Assembly: GCF_036898095.1 (NCBI RefSeq)
Contig: NC_090729.1
Coordinates: forward strand, 75,700,754-75,764,753
DNA from: Palaemon carinicauda
Lineage: Eukaryota > Arthropoda > Malacostraca > Decapoda > Palaemonidae
DNA: 64,000 bases
Direction of reading: 5' to 3'
Shown here: piece by piece, positions 33,108-43,703 of the stretch
How the letters are laid out: every line of letters begins with the position of its first letter
How positions within the stretch are numbered: the first letter of the stretch is position 1
Program-made: the position numbers and the translations under genes
Notes under the pieces: generated by a model
Seen by the model: only the letters and a program-made list of their open reading frames with translations
What the model was told of the DNA's origin: nothing
The model's database searches: none

Positions 33108-34380
33108 ATTAGGACTCTCCTATTCGATGTCAGGATGCTAGAGAGTCCCATTTTGTGATCCGAGAAAATCAGATGATTTAACGCGAATAACAAAAGCCTA
33201 TCGAGTGCAATATAGATACAAGTTTTCGTGAATAGTCAGTGATTAGTTTGAGGTCGGAAGAGTGGGATAAAACGTTGGCGTAAGATAGTTATTTTGTGAA
33301 ATACGAAAAATCTGAACAAGATGGCAGCCTCTAACACAAACAAGGCTTGGAAGGATTTTGTTGCAATCAGCAAGAGCAAGAGTAATTTAGAACTAGATCG
33401 ACTGGTAACAGAGGTCGCTAGTAACTCCAACCAGTGTGACGGAAAAATATTCTCAAACATATTGAAACAACATGATCCAACACACTGGAGCAAGTCTGCG
33501 GAAAACATCATCAAAATAATATAAGAAATTCCAAAGAAGATCCAGGTGATAAAGAGACTTATAAAGAAAGTTCACATCAATCAGCACATTCCATTCAAGA
33601 ACAATAAAAAGTCCAATATTGTGAATATGCTGATTGATGCGTTGGAAAAAAGAATGCCAAAATGGTGCAATACATGTAAGATATAGTAAAGTATTCTTAA
33701 CCCGCAAGAATTATTAAGAAATGCGATGTATGCCACGTTTCAACACATCCTAATTGTGCTGAAGTGCAACAAAAAGTAAGTACTAAAGACACAAGGTATT
33801 CTGCTCAACATGCTTAGTATGGTTAGAAAATATAATTAAGTCGAGACTGAATCTGCAATTAATTGAAGAAGAAAAAGAAGAAGAAGAATAATAATTGCAG
33901 ATTTGGCAAAAGATGATACTACAAGCATCCAAAGATATGCCATAATTATGAAATATGTGGTAAATGTGCGTATTTAGATGGATATGCAGATGAATGCAGA
34001 GATCTCCTTCCAAAAATATACAAAAACCTGAAAGAGGGAAAAGGATGCAAATTCAACAAAAAAAGTCGATATATGCATCCTGCAACCATGAATGAAAGTA
34101 AGAAAACTCAGCAAACAGAAAAGAAAAAGAAACAAAAAAAAAAACAAGCGGAATATATACCGTGCTGTGCACAAAAGGCCCCAAGATATGATGCCTTTCA
34201 ACCCAAATATGCACAATTAGAGCCCAACTACAAAGAATGAATCTATAATGCCAGGGGTTGGTGCAGATATGGGGATCATGCAGGTATGCACACAAAAATA
34301 AATATGAAGGCGAAAGAGCAAATATAATAGAAAAGTTGGATTTTTTAATGGCAGAATTCCTGGAAATAAAGAAAAGAACA
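33105..34380 (+). pseudogene. ORF1-like gene of a two-ORF non-LTR element, broken
   Basis: A 66-codon piece at 33,321-33,521 (MAASNTNKAWKDFVAISKSK) is followed in shifted frames by KRMPKWCNTCKI near 33,645-33,680, a Cys pair typical of a zinc-binding module. Near 33,900-34,085 there is a CCCH-type array: CRFGKR.Y.KHPKICHNYEI, CGKCAYLDGYADEC, and CKFNKKSRYMHP, where the usual third Cys of the last finger has become Ser. A Lys-rich tail follows. ORF1 proteins of such elements bind RNA and package the transcript. Stops and frameshifts occur throughout. The 5' end of the element is placed at about 33,105, next to the CT/GA hairpin, without certainty. Confidence 0.65.
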
Positions 34381-34403
34381 TCATATCAGAACAGGAGGGA
34401 AGC

Positions 34404-37345
34404 ATGGGAAAATCCATATTACCGATATTAAATAATGGGGATGAAACACAAACCATAATTGTAATGAATGCTCAGGGTTTAGTCAAGAGTAACTCTAAAA
34501 GGAAAATAGAGTTCTTAGAAGAACTATCCCAAATTGAAAAAATAGATATATTAAATGTAAGTGAAACATGGTATTCCCTAGAGACTGGCAGTGAAGACCA
34601 GATAAAGGATTTCCAAACATATAGATCAGACAGAACAAATAGGAATCAAGGGGGAGCCGCAATATATGGAAGAGACATAAAACAAGGAAAAGTTTGTGAA
34701 AAATACAGCAACACAAAATGTGAATTGATTGCGGTAGAATTTGAATTTGAAAAACTAGTGAATATTGTAGTTTACAGACCCCCAAATACTAAGGAGTTTG
34801 ACATAATAATAGAAAAAATAGATGATATATGTAGAAACCATAAAGACTGGAATATACTCCTATCCGGAGATTTTAACTTTCCTTTCGTGGATTGGAAAGA
34901 ACAGATAGAAGAAAGTGGTTGTATATATACATATAAAAAAGAGTAATAGTAGCGCAAAAGATAAGAGGAAATTTGAAAAACTTCAAGATATGCTATTAGA
35001 ACATAATATGCAACAAATAAACCATATTCCAACAAGAAATGAAAATGTCCTAGATCTAGTATTTGTGAATGAGGTGCATTATGTTAAAGAAATAATAGTG
35101 TATAACATGGGAATTTCAGACCACAATGTCATAGAATTAATAGTCCATTCCAAAGCAAGTGATCGCAGAGATAATCAAAGTTCAAAACATTGGGAAGGAT
35201 ATGGAAAGTATAATTTTTATAGTAAGAATATAAAATGGTCAGAAATAAATGAACTGAACAAAGAATGGAAAAATGTATTCGTAAGTGATAATATACAGGT
35301 AAATATGGACATACTGTACAAAATACTGGAGAAAATTGTTGAAAAATATGTACCAAAAAAAAAAAACAATAAACAACAGACATGCATACCAAGAGACAGA
35401 AGGATCTTATTTCAGAAAATTAGAAAGTGGAAGAAAAATCTTGCAATTGAGAAAAATGTATGGAAAATGATGGAAATAAAATGTAAGATAGAAAATGCAG
35501 AGCAAAAGATTATACGATCGAAATAAAATGAAAAAGTACTTTACTCCTATGCAAAAAAAGATGAATAAAGGGAGATTAGAAATACACCCTCTAAGAATTG
35601 AAGGACGGTTAACGAATAAAAAAAAGGAAATATGTGGCATATTAGCAGAAAAATATAAGAGTGAGTTCACGCCAAGAATTGCGAATGAGAATAATGGAAC
35701 AGAAATGAGAGAAGAAAATGTTGAATATCTAACGAATATAGATATTGCCAAGGCTATAAGCGAAATTATAAATGGATCGGCAGCCGGACCAGATGGAGTT
35801 CCAGCGATTTTGTTAAAAAAAAAACTGCACACACTATCGCAAGATATGTTAAACATAAATTAGCTTATATAACCCCTATTTTCAAAAGTGGATCAAGACT
35901 AGAGTCAAGCAATTTATAGACCTGTTAATCTAACATCACATATTATGAAAGTGTATGAGAGGGTAATAAAAAAGAAAATAATGAATCATTTGGTTAAAAA
36001 TAATGTTTAATATAGGTCAACACGGTTTTGTGCCCGGAAAAAGTACACAAACCCAACTGATAGCACACTATGAAAACATAAACAAAAATTGATAAATGAA
36101 AAAGAAAGATATGATCTATCTAGATTTATGATCTATCTAGATTTTGCAAAAGCCTTTTGACAAGGTAGACCATAATATATTAGAGAAAAAATGAGAAAGC
36201 ATAATATCATGGGAAAGATAGGAAAATGGGTAAAAGAATTCCTGCATAACAGAAAACAGATAGTGGTTGCAAATGACGAGAAATCGGATGAAGATCAAGT
36301 AATATCTGGCGTGCCACAGGGAACGGTATTAGCTGCACTGCTGTTTGTTATAATGATCTCAGACATAGACTGTGATGTTAAAAACTCTGTAGTGAGAAGT
36401 TTCGCCGATGACACAAGCATAAGTAGAGAAATTACTTGTGATGAAGATAGGAACTTACTACAAAGAGATCTAAACAAAATATATGAATGGGCAGAGATAA
36501 ATAGGATGGTATTTAACTCTGATAAATTTGAATCAATAAATTATGGAAATAGAGAAGGAATGGTATATGCATACAAGGGACCTAATAACGAGACAATCAC
36601 AAACAAGGAAGCAATTAAAGACCTTGGTGTAATGTTAAATAGGAATATGTTATGCAATGACCAAATAGCAACACTGTTGGCTAAATGTAAAGCAAAAATG
36701 GGAATGTTATTCAGACACTTTAAAACAAGAAAAGCTGAACACATGATTATGCTTTACAAAACGTATGTACATAGTACACTCGAGTACTGCAATGTGATTT
36801 GGTACCCACACTACCAAAAGGATATTGCACAAATAGAGAGTGTACAAAGGTCCTATACTGCTAGAATAGAAGAAGTTAAGGACCTTGACTACTGGGAAAG
36901 ACTGCAAATTTTAAAACTATACAGTCTAGAAAGGAGAAGAGAATGCTACATGATAATACAAGCATGGAAGCAAATACAGTAGCAGGAATTACTGAAAACA
37001 TCATGGAGCTAAAAATATCAGAAAGAGCAAGCCGAGGTAGATTAATAGTGCCAAAAACTATACCAGGAAAACTAAGGAAGGCGCACAGGACATTAATCCA
37101 CTACGTACCAGCATCGATGATGCAGCGACTATTTAATGTGCTGCCTGCTCATCTAAGAAACATATCAGGAGTGAGTGTAGATGTGTTTAAGAATAAGCTC
37201 GATAAATACCTAAGATGCATCCCAGACCTTCCAAGACTGGAAGATGCAAAATACACCGGAAGATGCATTAGCAGCTATCTGGTGGATATACGAGGTGCCT
37301 CACACTGAGGGACCTCGGGGAACCCAAACATAGAATAAGGTAATA
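34404..37345 (+). pseudogene. ORF2 (endonuclease + RT) of the same non-LTR element, broken
   Basis: The APE-type endonuclease starts at 34,404: NAQGL, VSETWY (catalytic Glu), VVYRPPNTKEFD, LLSGDFNFPFVDW, and after a frameshift near 34,920 GISDHNVIEL. The linker and RT start follow at 34,915-35,863 in two more frames (NGSAAGPDGVPAILLK). Then come AHYENINK-like text and IYLDFAKAF-like text near 36,110-36,160 with a small duplicated piece (TGATCTATCTAGATT), SGVPQGTVLAALLFVIM (36,303-36,355) and the catalytic SFADDTSISREI (36,400). The C-terminal part (to 37,308) ends with LVDIRGASH. At least four frameshifts, but all catalytic motifs are readable. The element spans about 4.2 kb and ends near 37,345. 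Confidence 0.88.
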
Positions 37346-37668
37346 AGGTAAGGCTCTCTCGTAAATGAAATCTTTGTTTCTTTGCTAAGTCTCAATTGAG
37401 GCTGTATAATCAAGCACCACAGAGCTAAAAACTATAATATATCGTGCATCGGCAACAGGAATGAAACTCCTGTGACCGTTGTGCGATTCAACTCGCATTA
37501 TAAGTAAATAAAATATGAGAGAAACATTTCGAATAAAGCTATTGGAATTAATATGCTAATTGAAAAATTATAGATCGAGTAATAATTTTTTTCTTTTAGT
37601 AAATATGATACTGTATATCCTTGGGTAGCATGCCTTAATAATAAGGGAGTTATTTGCTACAAAAATTT

Positions 37669-38472
37669 AGGTTGACGATGGACTAGGCAGGGTTGATCAG
37701 CTGATTTAAATGTAAACAATGCATAATATTATTCGCTATGTTTTTAATTATAAATACGATACTAAAATATGAATATTACATGCATTATTATTGGATACAG
37801 TTGAGGGAAACAACAGGGAGAGAGAAGGATTAAACAATATGATAAAGAGACGAGACGGGGCTGGTTGTTAGCCAAGTTCCTTTTCCTTGCACATATCCTC
37901 CGCCACATATACGCAAATTCAAATAAATTAGTGAAATCAATGAAATTGGGAGTTGCGAGAAGGAATGATAAATAGGAATGAGAATGTGTGGAATAAGTGA
38001 TAAGAATGAGGTTTAGAATGATTAATAAGATGGAAATGATGAATGAATGCTAGAAAAGAGAAGATGAATGAAATCGTGAAAAATAGTGAGAATCAAAAGA
38101 TCACAAGAGTTGAAAAGATATGTTGTAGATGTGTGTGGGAGAGCTAAGTAAATGTACGAAAGGGATTTGGGAAGGAATTGGGAAAAGGAATAAAGATATG
38201 ATATTAAGTGAAGGACAATAATAATGTGAACTAATATCATACTAATATGCATGATAGGTTACATCAATGAGGTAATTCTGTGAAAGTGAATGGTCATATC
38301 AGTGGGATTATATAGAAAGTGAAAATAGGTTTACGACGGACTACACAGATTTGATCAGCTGATTTGAATGTAAACAATGCATGCGGTTATAACTCGCTAT
38401 GTTTTTAATTATAAATATGATACTAAAATGTGAATATTACTTGAATTATTATTGGATACAGTTGAGTGAAAC
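37669..38472. repeat. spaced direct repeat, about 145 bp, copies 658 bp apart
   Basis: Copy 1 (37,669-37,812) and copy 2 (38,327-38,472) both read AGGTT.ACGA.GGACTA, then GATCAGCTGATTT.AATGTA, CGCTATGTTTTTAATTATAA, ATTATTGGATACAGTTGAG. The space between is A/G-rich and has no gene. The repeated piece holds the GATCAGCTGAT core seen in other repeats of the window. Confidence 0.88.
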
Positions 38473-38479
38473 ACCAATT

Positions 38480-39670
38480 TAATCAAAATTCGGTTGATTT
38501 CAAATATAACAATTTTTTCCACTGTAAATGGATGTACACTACAGAGAGTGCTAGGACCAGCTGGGTGTAGACATAGGTAGTGGCGTGCAGCACTCCCAGT
38601 GTAAAGGAGTGCGGGCTATTTGAGATTATGGCCCATCTTTAATTTTATTCAATTTTTATGAGAATTTTTATTTAATAGTTATGGCATTGTTCTTGGCCAT
38701 CCCAATGCTGTTGGCAACTATTAGAAATCAAAATCTTAATGTTGGCTGAACAATCATCCCAAAGAATTTTTTTTTTCATCTCCTTGGCCTTGAAAAACTG
38801 AAACCGCGATTAACGAGGTCTGACTGTACAGTACTACAAGTGGGCGGACGTGCCGTGTGCGTTAGCGTCTAGGTCGCCTCATCTGCGCCCTGTCTCTATC
38901 CGTTGGTCACTTGGTTTTGTTATAGGGTTACCTTACTAGTTGACATCTTCATTAAATGACAAGATCTACGTGAGTTGAGCATGTGCTCTCACCCATACGC
39001 TGCCGGACCTCACCAGGCAGGTAGAATGTAGTTCTACATAGCGCTTGCCGCTATAGAAGTCTTCTGCTTACTTGCTCCTGCGGCCTTTTCCCTGTGATTA
39101 GGAGCAAGTCTTGAGGAACATAGTCCTTTGGATTATTTTCTCTCTTCTCTCCACAAGTTTGAGAACTCGTCACTATCTTCCACAGTTTCAGGTTCCAGTT
39201 CCTTGGATCCTTTTCACGCTTGCATCAGACAACCGTCTTGTGAGACTTAACTCTTCGGAGTTATTTCTTTTCATCCCCTTTTTTTGGGGGGATTGAATTC
39301 GTCTTTTCTTATGCTTCGGACTATATTAACTTAACTTCTCTTACTCCCTGTCTCCGTTGGCCCAAACTCCCTCTGGATATGTGTATTGAACTTCAAACCT
39401 CATTCCTCAGGACTTTTCTCCGGAGAGGCTTTATACGGCCAACCCTTACCTTGACCTTGGTCGTGTTCGTTAGCTCTATGAAAATGACGCTCTCCCTCAA
39501 CATGAGTGCGAGCAGCCAGCAATAGGAATTCGAAGTCCGAAGCTTCAGCTGGATGTCATCTCTAGGTATAACACCTTTCTCGTCCACTAGTTATGTTTAC
39601 CTCGTAGTGGCTGGGATCTCCTCCTATGAGTTTGGAGTACTCATCTCTTATTCAACCAACTTTTCCAGCT
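38480..39670 (+). other. no intact gene; start of a degenerate DIRS copy
   Basis: The Tigger-like end at 38,826 is followed by sequence that leads into the decayed DIRS element; some gag-like Ser/Pro-rich text, no domain that I can support. Confidence 0.35.
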
Positions 39671-39679
39671 TGTGAATAG

Positions 39680-41230
39680 GTGATCCAAGTTGAACAAGAT
39701 TGTTTTCATCCTGCAAGGGCTAACTCAAACCCGAGTCGCTCACACACCCTCCAAAGACCGAGGTCACCTACAGGGGTAGAGAATTCGCAGCTCAGCTACA
39801 TAGAAGCATGCTCATCTTCACTTCCCATCCACTTGTCAAGGTGTGATAGCGGGTCTCTATAATCTACGCGAATCCGAACATCCAGACTTTGGCGTCATGT
39901 CTTCTTTGCATGACTACTTGTTTTATCAAAGGACCTCAGAGTTTCTAGTCAATTTTTCCTGTAGAAGTCTCCAGATTTAGGCCTCTCATCCTGGAACAAG
40001 TTTTTTCAACAAACTCTGTTCAGCAAGGAGGTGACAGATACGGTCAAACAAGTAGTAAGACCACAGGACTTTGTATGCACGCTGGATCCCTAGGACACAT
40101 ACTCCCAGATACCAGCACATCCGTCATCAAGGGAGTATCTAAGGATCATACTGGCATATCAGTTCAAGCGGTGGGGCTTCAGTTTTTTGACAGAGCCTCA
40201 GGTTTTTGCAAAAGTTTTTACCCTTGGGTCAACCTGAGCCTACAGGATTGGCTTTGTTCTCCTAGACTCTGGAATGACTAGCTGATCCTAACAGACTCGG
40301 TGGCTTCCCTTCTTCATCACTGAGACAACTCCTCGAGTATGCTGTGATCTGAGTATTGAGTACTTCCTTATTGGAGACATGTATGCCTAGGCATGATCAT
40401 CATTACCAGCTTTCAGGAAGTCTTAATTCACAACAGGATCCAGAGGCGTAGAAGGCGGCAAATCTTTACCTTCAACAAGATGTCTCATAGGTCACCTCTT
40501 GACTCTGGTTCATCTAGTCCGCATCGGACTCCTACGAATCCAATCTCCTCAGTGGCAGCTGGATTCCAGGTGGTTTAGCACGAGGAATCTCTGGATATGG
40601 GACCTTGAGATAGTGGATGAGAGACGAGAATTTCCGCCGACCGGTTTATCTCCTCGCCCCTTCCAAGGATCTAATGTTCCTTTCAGATGCATCAAAAGAA
40701 GGGAAGGGGGCCACATGCCGCACCACATGTCCTCCGGGCTCTGGTCAGAGTCCAACTGGTACTGTCATATAAATCTCCTGAGATGAGGGGAGTCTTCCTA
40801 GCCCTACAGGAGTTCCATCAGTACCTGACAGGTCACTTTGTAGTATTGTAGAGTGACAACATCACTGTATTGGCTTACAGAGAACAAAAAAGCAGTACTT
40901 TTTTTTTCACAGCACTTTTGCCATCTAGCATGGCAGTGCTAAGGTGGGCAAAAGACAACTCGGTATCCCTATCAGTTCGCCTCATTCCAGACAGAAGGAA
41001 TGTACTCTCTGACATCTGAGCAGAGCTACTCAGATAGTGGCCTCTTGAGTGGTTCTTTGAAGCATCGTGTTGCCAACAAAGTCCTGAGCTGTGGGGTTCC
41101 CCAACAAAGGATCTGTTTGCGACGTTCCGAACTATGATCCCCTGCTTTACTGTTCACCAGTCCCAGATCCTCAGGGCCTATGGCTGGATGCATTTCAACA
41201 ACGATGAGACACATCAACGTTAACACCTCT
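39680..41230 (+). pseudogene. DIRS-type RT and RNase H, decayed
   Basis: In broken frames: VRPQDFVCTLDP.DTYSQIP near 40,055-40,110 corresponds to VRPQDYMCTLDLKDAYFQIP of the better copy at 58,207; QSPQWQLDSRW near 40,534-40,565 corresponds to RSLQWRLKSRW at 58,760. RNase H text follows at 40,670-41,170: SDASKEGWGPHA, VFLALQEFHQYL, SDNITVLAY, RLIPDRRNVLSDI and PTKDLFATF. This order is that of DIRS/PAT-like retrotransposons, which lack an integrase. Multiple stops and frameshifts. Confidence 0.75.
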
Positions 41231-41479
41231 CCCCCTTGTTTTGCTGGTTGCTCAACAAGGCAAGATCATCTGCAAACCTAGTAGGAACCTCATACCTCTG
41301 CTTGACACGATCTATTCGAACAACGTGAATATCTTTTATGGAGCCGGAGGATCCCTATGTCTGCGTGCCTGGAGACTTTCCAGTACTGTATCTCCTCACA
41401 TAGAGAAGCTTTTTGCAGCAAGTTGCGAAGAGGATGTTCAGAATTCTCCAGCTGCCGTCTACTAGGCTAGTGGACTATC

Positions 41480-42330
41480 TTCTGTGGTTGGTGTCATGAA
41501 TGGGGTATCTCCCCTCTTGTTGCCACTTTCAGCAATTGGAGAGGTTTTCTTGGATACCGGGGGGGGGGGGGGACTGTCTCATCGGTGAAAGGCTACTGCT
41601 CGACTTTAAGCTGAAAGAAGTTATCATTTCCTCTCTTTTGGTATTGTCTCTTCATAAGGAGTTTTGAGCCTACCTGCCCTCAGTCGGAAGTTAGACCTCC
41701 TCCATGGAGCGTGCTTTGCGTCCTTTGGTCCCTGAAAGGTGTCTCCTATGGCCTAGGAGGCCAAGTAGCAGATCTTGACCTGACCTTGAAGATAGGTTTC
41801 CCGCTTGCATTGGCTTTGGCCAAGAGAGAGTGAATTCCATGGTCTACCTACGACGTCTGTCATTCACGGTCATGGGAAAGGTAATACTCGACTTCGTTCT
41901 TGACAGCATCGGATCCTTAGCATGACTCAAATATCCAGATCAACAGTTACCATGCCAGGGAGGAGTTTGAGGTGCTACGTCAAGAGAACTTCAGGAGCTC
42001 CCACCCCCGAGTGTCAGCACTCTTTGTCAGCTGTGGGAAGGTCAAGAGAAGGATCACCAAGAACAGGTTCTTGTCTTAGATTCACAAGGTAATAGACCAG
42101 GTGTTGAATCCTGATCCTTTTCCTTGGCAGAGGAGACCTAGAGCTCATAACGTTGGGAGCATGACTACGTCTCTAGCATTTAAGTAGAACTACTCTTTGA
42201 CACAGGTCCTACAAGGGGGCATGTGGAAGTATCAAATGACCTTCACCACCCACTTCCTGCAAGACATGACCCACAGGAACATGGAGACGTTGGCCCTGTG
42301 GTGGCTACCCAATAAATGGTTTAAACACCT
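41480..42330 (+). pseudogene. DIRS-type tyrosine recombinase, decayed
   Basis: Broken frames give ALAKR.SEFHGL..DVCHSR near 41,810-41,870, and near 42,205-42,310 the C-terminal segment QGGMWKYQMTFTTHFLQDMTHR. This fits the tyrosine-recombinase end of DIRS elements (the usual pattern being an aromatic W..S..TF..FYL.D). The catalytic Tyr position reads His-Phe in this frame. The recombinase would integrate circular DNA without a target duplication. A G-run at 41,561-41,573 breaks the frame. Confidence 0.6.
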
Positions 42331-42539
42331 CAGTCTCCTTGATGGACAAGTAGCAAATAGTGGAGGGTTGAGTTTAACCAGGGTTAAGTCTGGGATGAAT
42401 GATAAAGAACGATTGACTTTATTTCTTTAATCTTCCTCTATCTTTTGGGGAACTGCACCTACGGTACTCTGTAAAGCTGGCCTCTGATGTCTACAAGTAA
42501 AACCATTTCCCTTGTGTAACCTGGTATAGAGATATATAC

Positions 42540-43400
42540 AGTACTTGTTACATCCCCACATCATCTGGCAAGATGGGATTGGGTAACGTCTATAGTTGAT
42601 TCAAAGATTCCTACGTTTCTGAGAATTCTTATCTAAATTAGTCATACTGTACAGCTGGTATCGCACAATCACACAGATTGTTCAGGCCACTAACAGTGCT
42701 TTGGACAGAATTTAAGGAGGTGTCGGGTCTTTCCCTGTTACGTGCGGAGTACATATGCAAAATCCCCGGGTCAAAAGAGAGCCAGATGGTTTGGATTTCC
42801 ACCCTCCTAATTGGCGAGTCATCCTTAATAAAGAGAAAAAAGGTTTGTGTTTAGTGTCGGGAAAAATTACATTTGAAAGTAATTTGCATTTTTCCTAATG
42901 ATACAAACCATGAGCTCTTTATACAAATTGGCCCGCCATGGCCTATTCCCGATAAGTCTTGCCCGTAAGCAAAAATTACAATAAAACACGGATGTGTGTG
43001 AACGGGGTGGTCGGCTACCCCTCGCTAACTAGCGGTGAGGTAGTTACACCTCCAAAAGTTTTATGGCTAGTCTCAGATTTGACAAAAGTATAATCCCTGA
43101 TATAGAGCTCAAGGTTTGTATCGTTAGGAAAAATAGAAATTTCTTTCAATTCAAGTTGTCATTTTCCCTAGCTATACAAACCTGAGCCATTTACTTATAT
43201 TACCTGCCTCAGCCACCTATGTCCCGACCAGAGACAATGTGAGCATACAGCTGCTAGCATCAACCCACCGAAATGCATGGTGGGTCCATGAGGCTTCCAG
43301 ACCTATGATAATTCTTCAATCTGGCAGTAAGAAAGCTGTGCCAGAGCTAACCCCCAATAAATGACCCAGTTTTGTATAAGTAGGAAAGATACAAACTACT
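42540..43400. mobile_element. DIRS-like terminal repeat region, inverted orientation
   Basis: 43,000-43,135 is the reverse complement of the blocks at 22,978-23,090 and 54,004-54,125 (CTAGCGGTGAGGTAGTTACACC and AAAGTATAATCCCTGATATA). Just upstream, 42,840-42,905 has the related GTTTGTGTTTAGTGTCGGG. ATACAAACCTGAGCCATTTAC at 43,175 is shared with 22,490. It closes the decayed DIRS copy. 43,400-43,700 shows nothing that I recognise. Confidence 0.6.
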
Positions 43401-43703
43401 TTAAAAAGATTTAGTAGGTGTATTTAAGGGAAAGGGATCTCTACTGGTTTGGAAATAGCCCAAAAGTATGATCGTTATGTCGTTATGGTCCCCAGCGGCG
43501 GGGAAAATTACCCCAAAAGTCCATACTTTTACTAAAGTTATTCAATCTTTACAAGAAAAATTTGAAGGCCATTTTCTCAGAACTTCATATTTTCAGAGAA
43601 AAAAGGGCATAAAAATCCCTACTTTTTTTAAAATTGAAAAACTTTTTTATGAAAATAATCACAATTAAAAGTTTCTTCTATATGTTGATAAAGTAATACT
43701 GTA

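Larger units (their letters stand above)
31943..38826. mobile_element. possible Tigger-type ends bracketing a nested insertion
   Basis: The left end is TG-CAGTCAAGCCTTGTTATTG and the right end is AACGAGGTCTGACTG-TA (reverse complement CAGTCAGACCTCGTTAATCG). They agree at most of the first 17 positions, followed on both sides by CGCGA-type text. If real, the two-ORF LINE and the palindrome lie inside one old element. TA is present on the right only. No transposase is seen. 31,980-32,600 otherwise shows TACAGTACTGTA-rich sequence and no gene. Confidence 0.35.
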
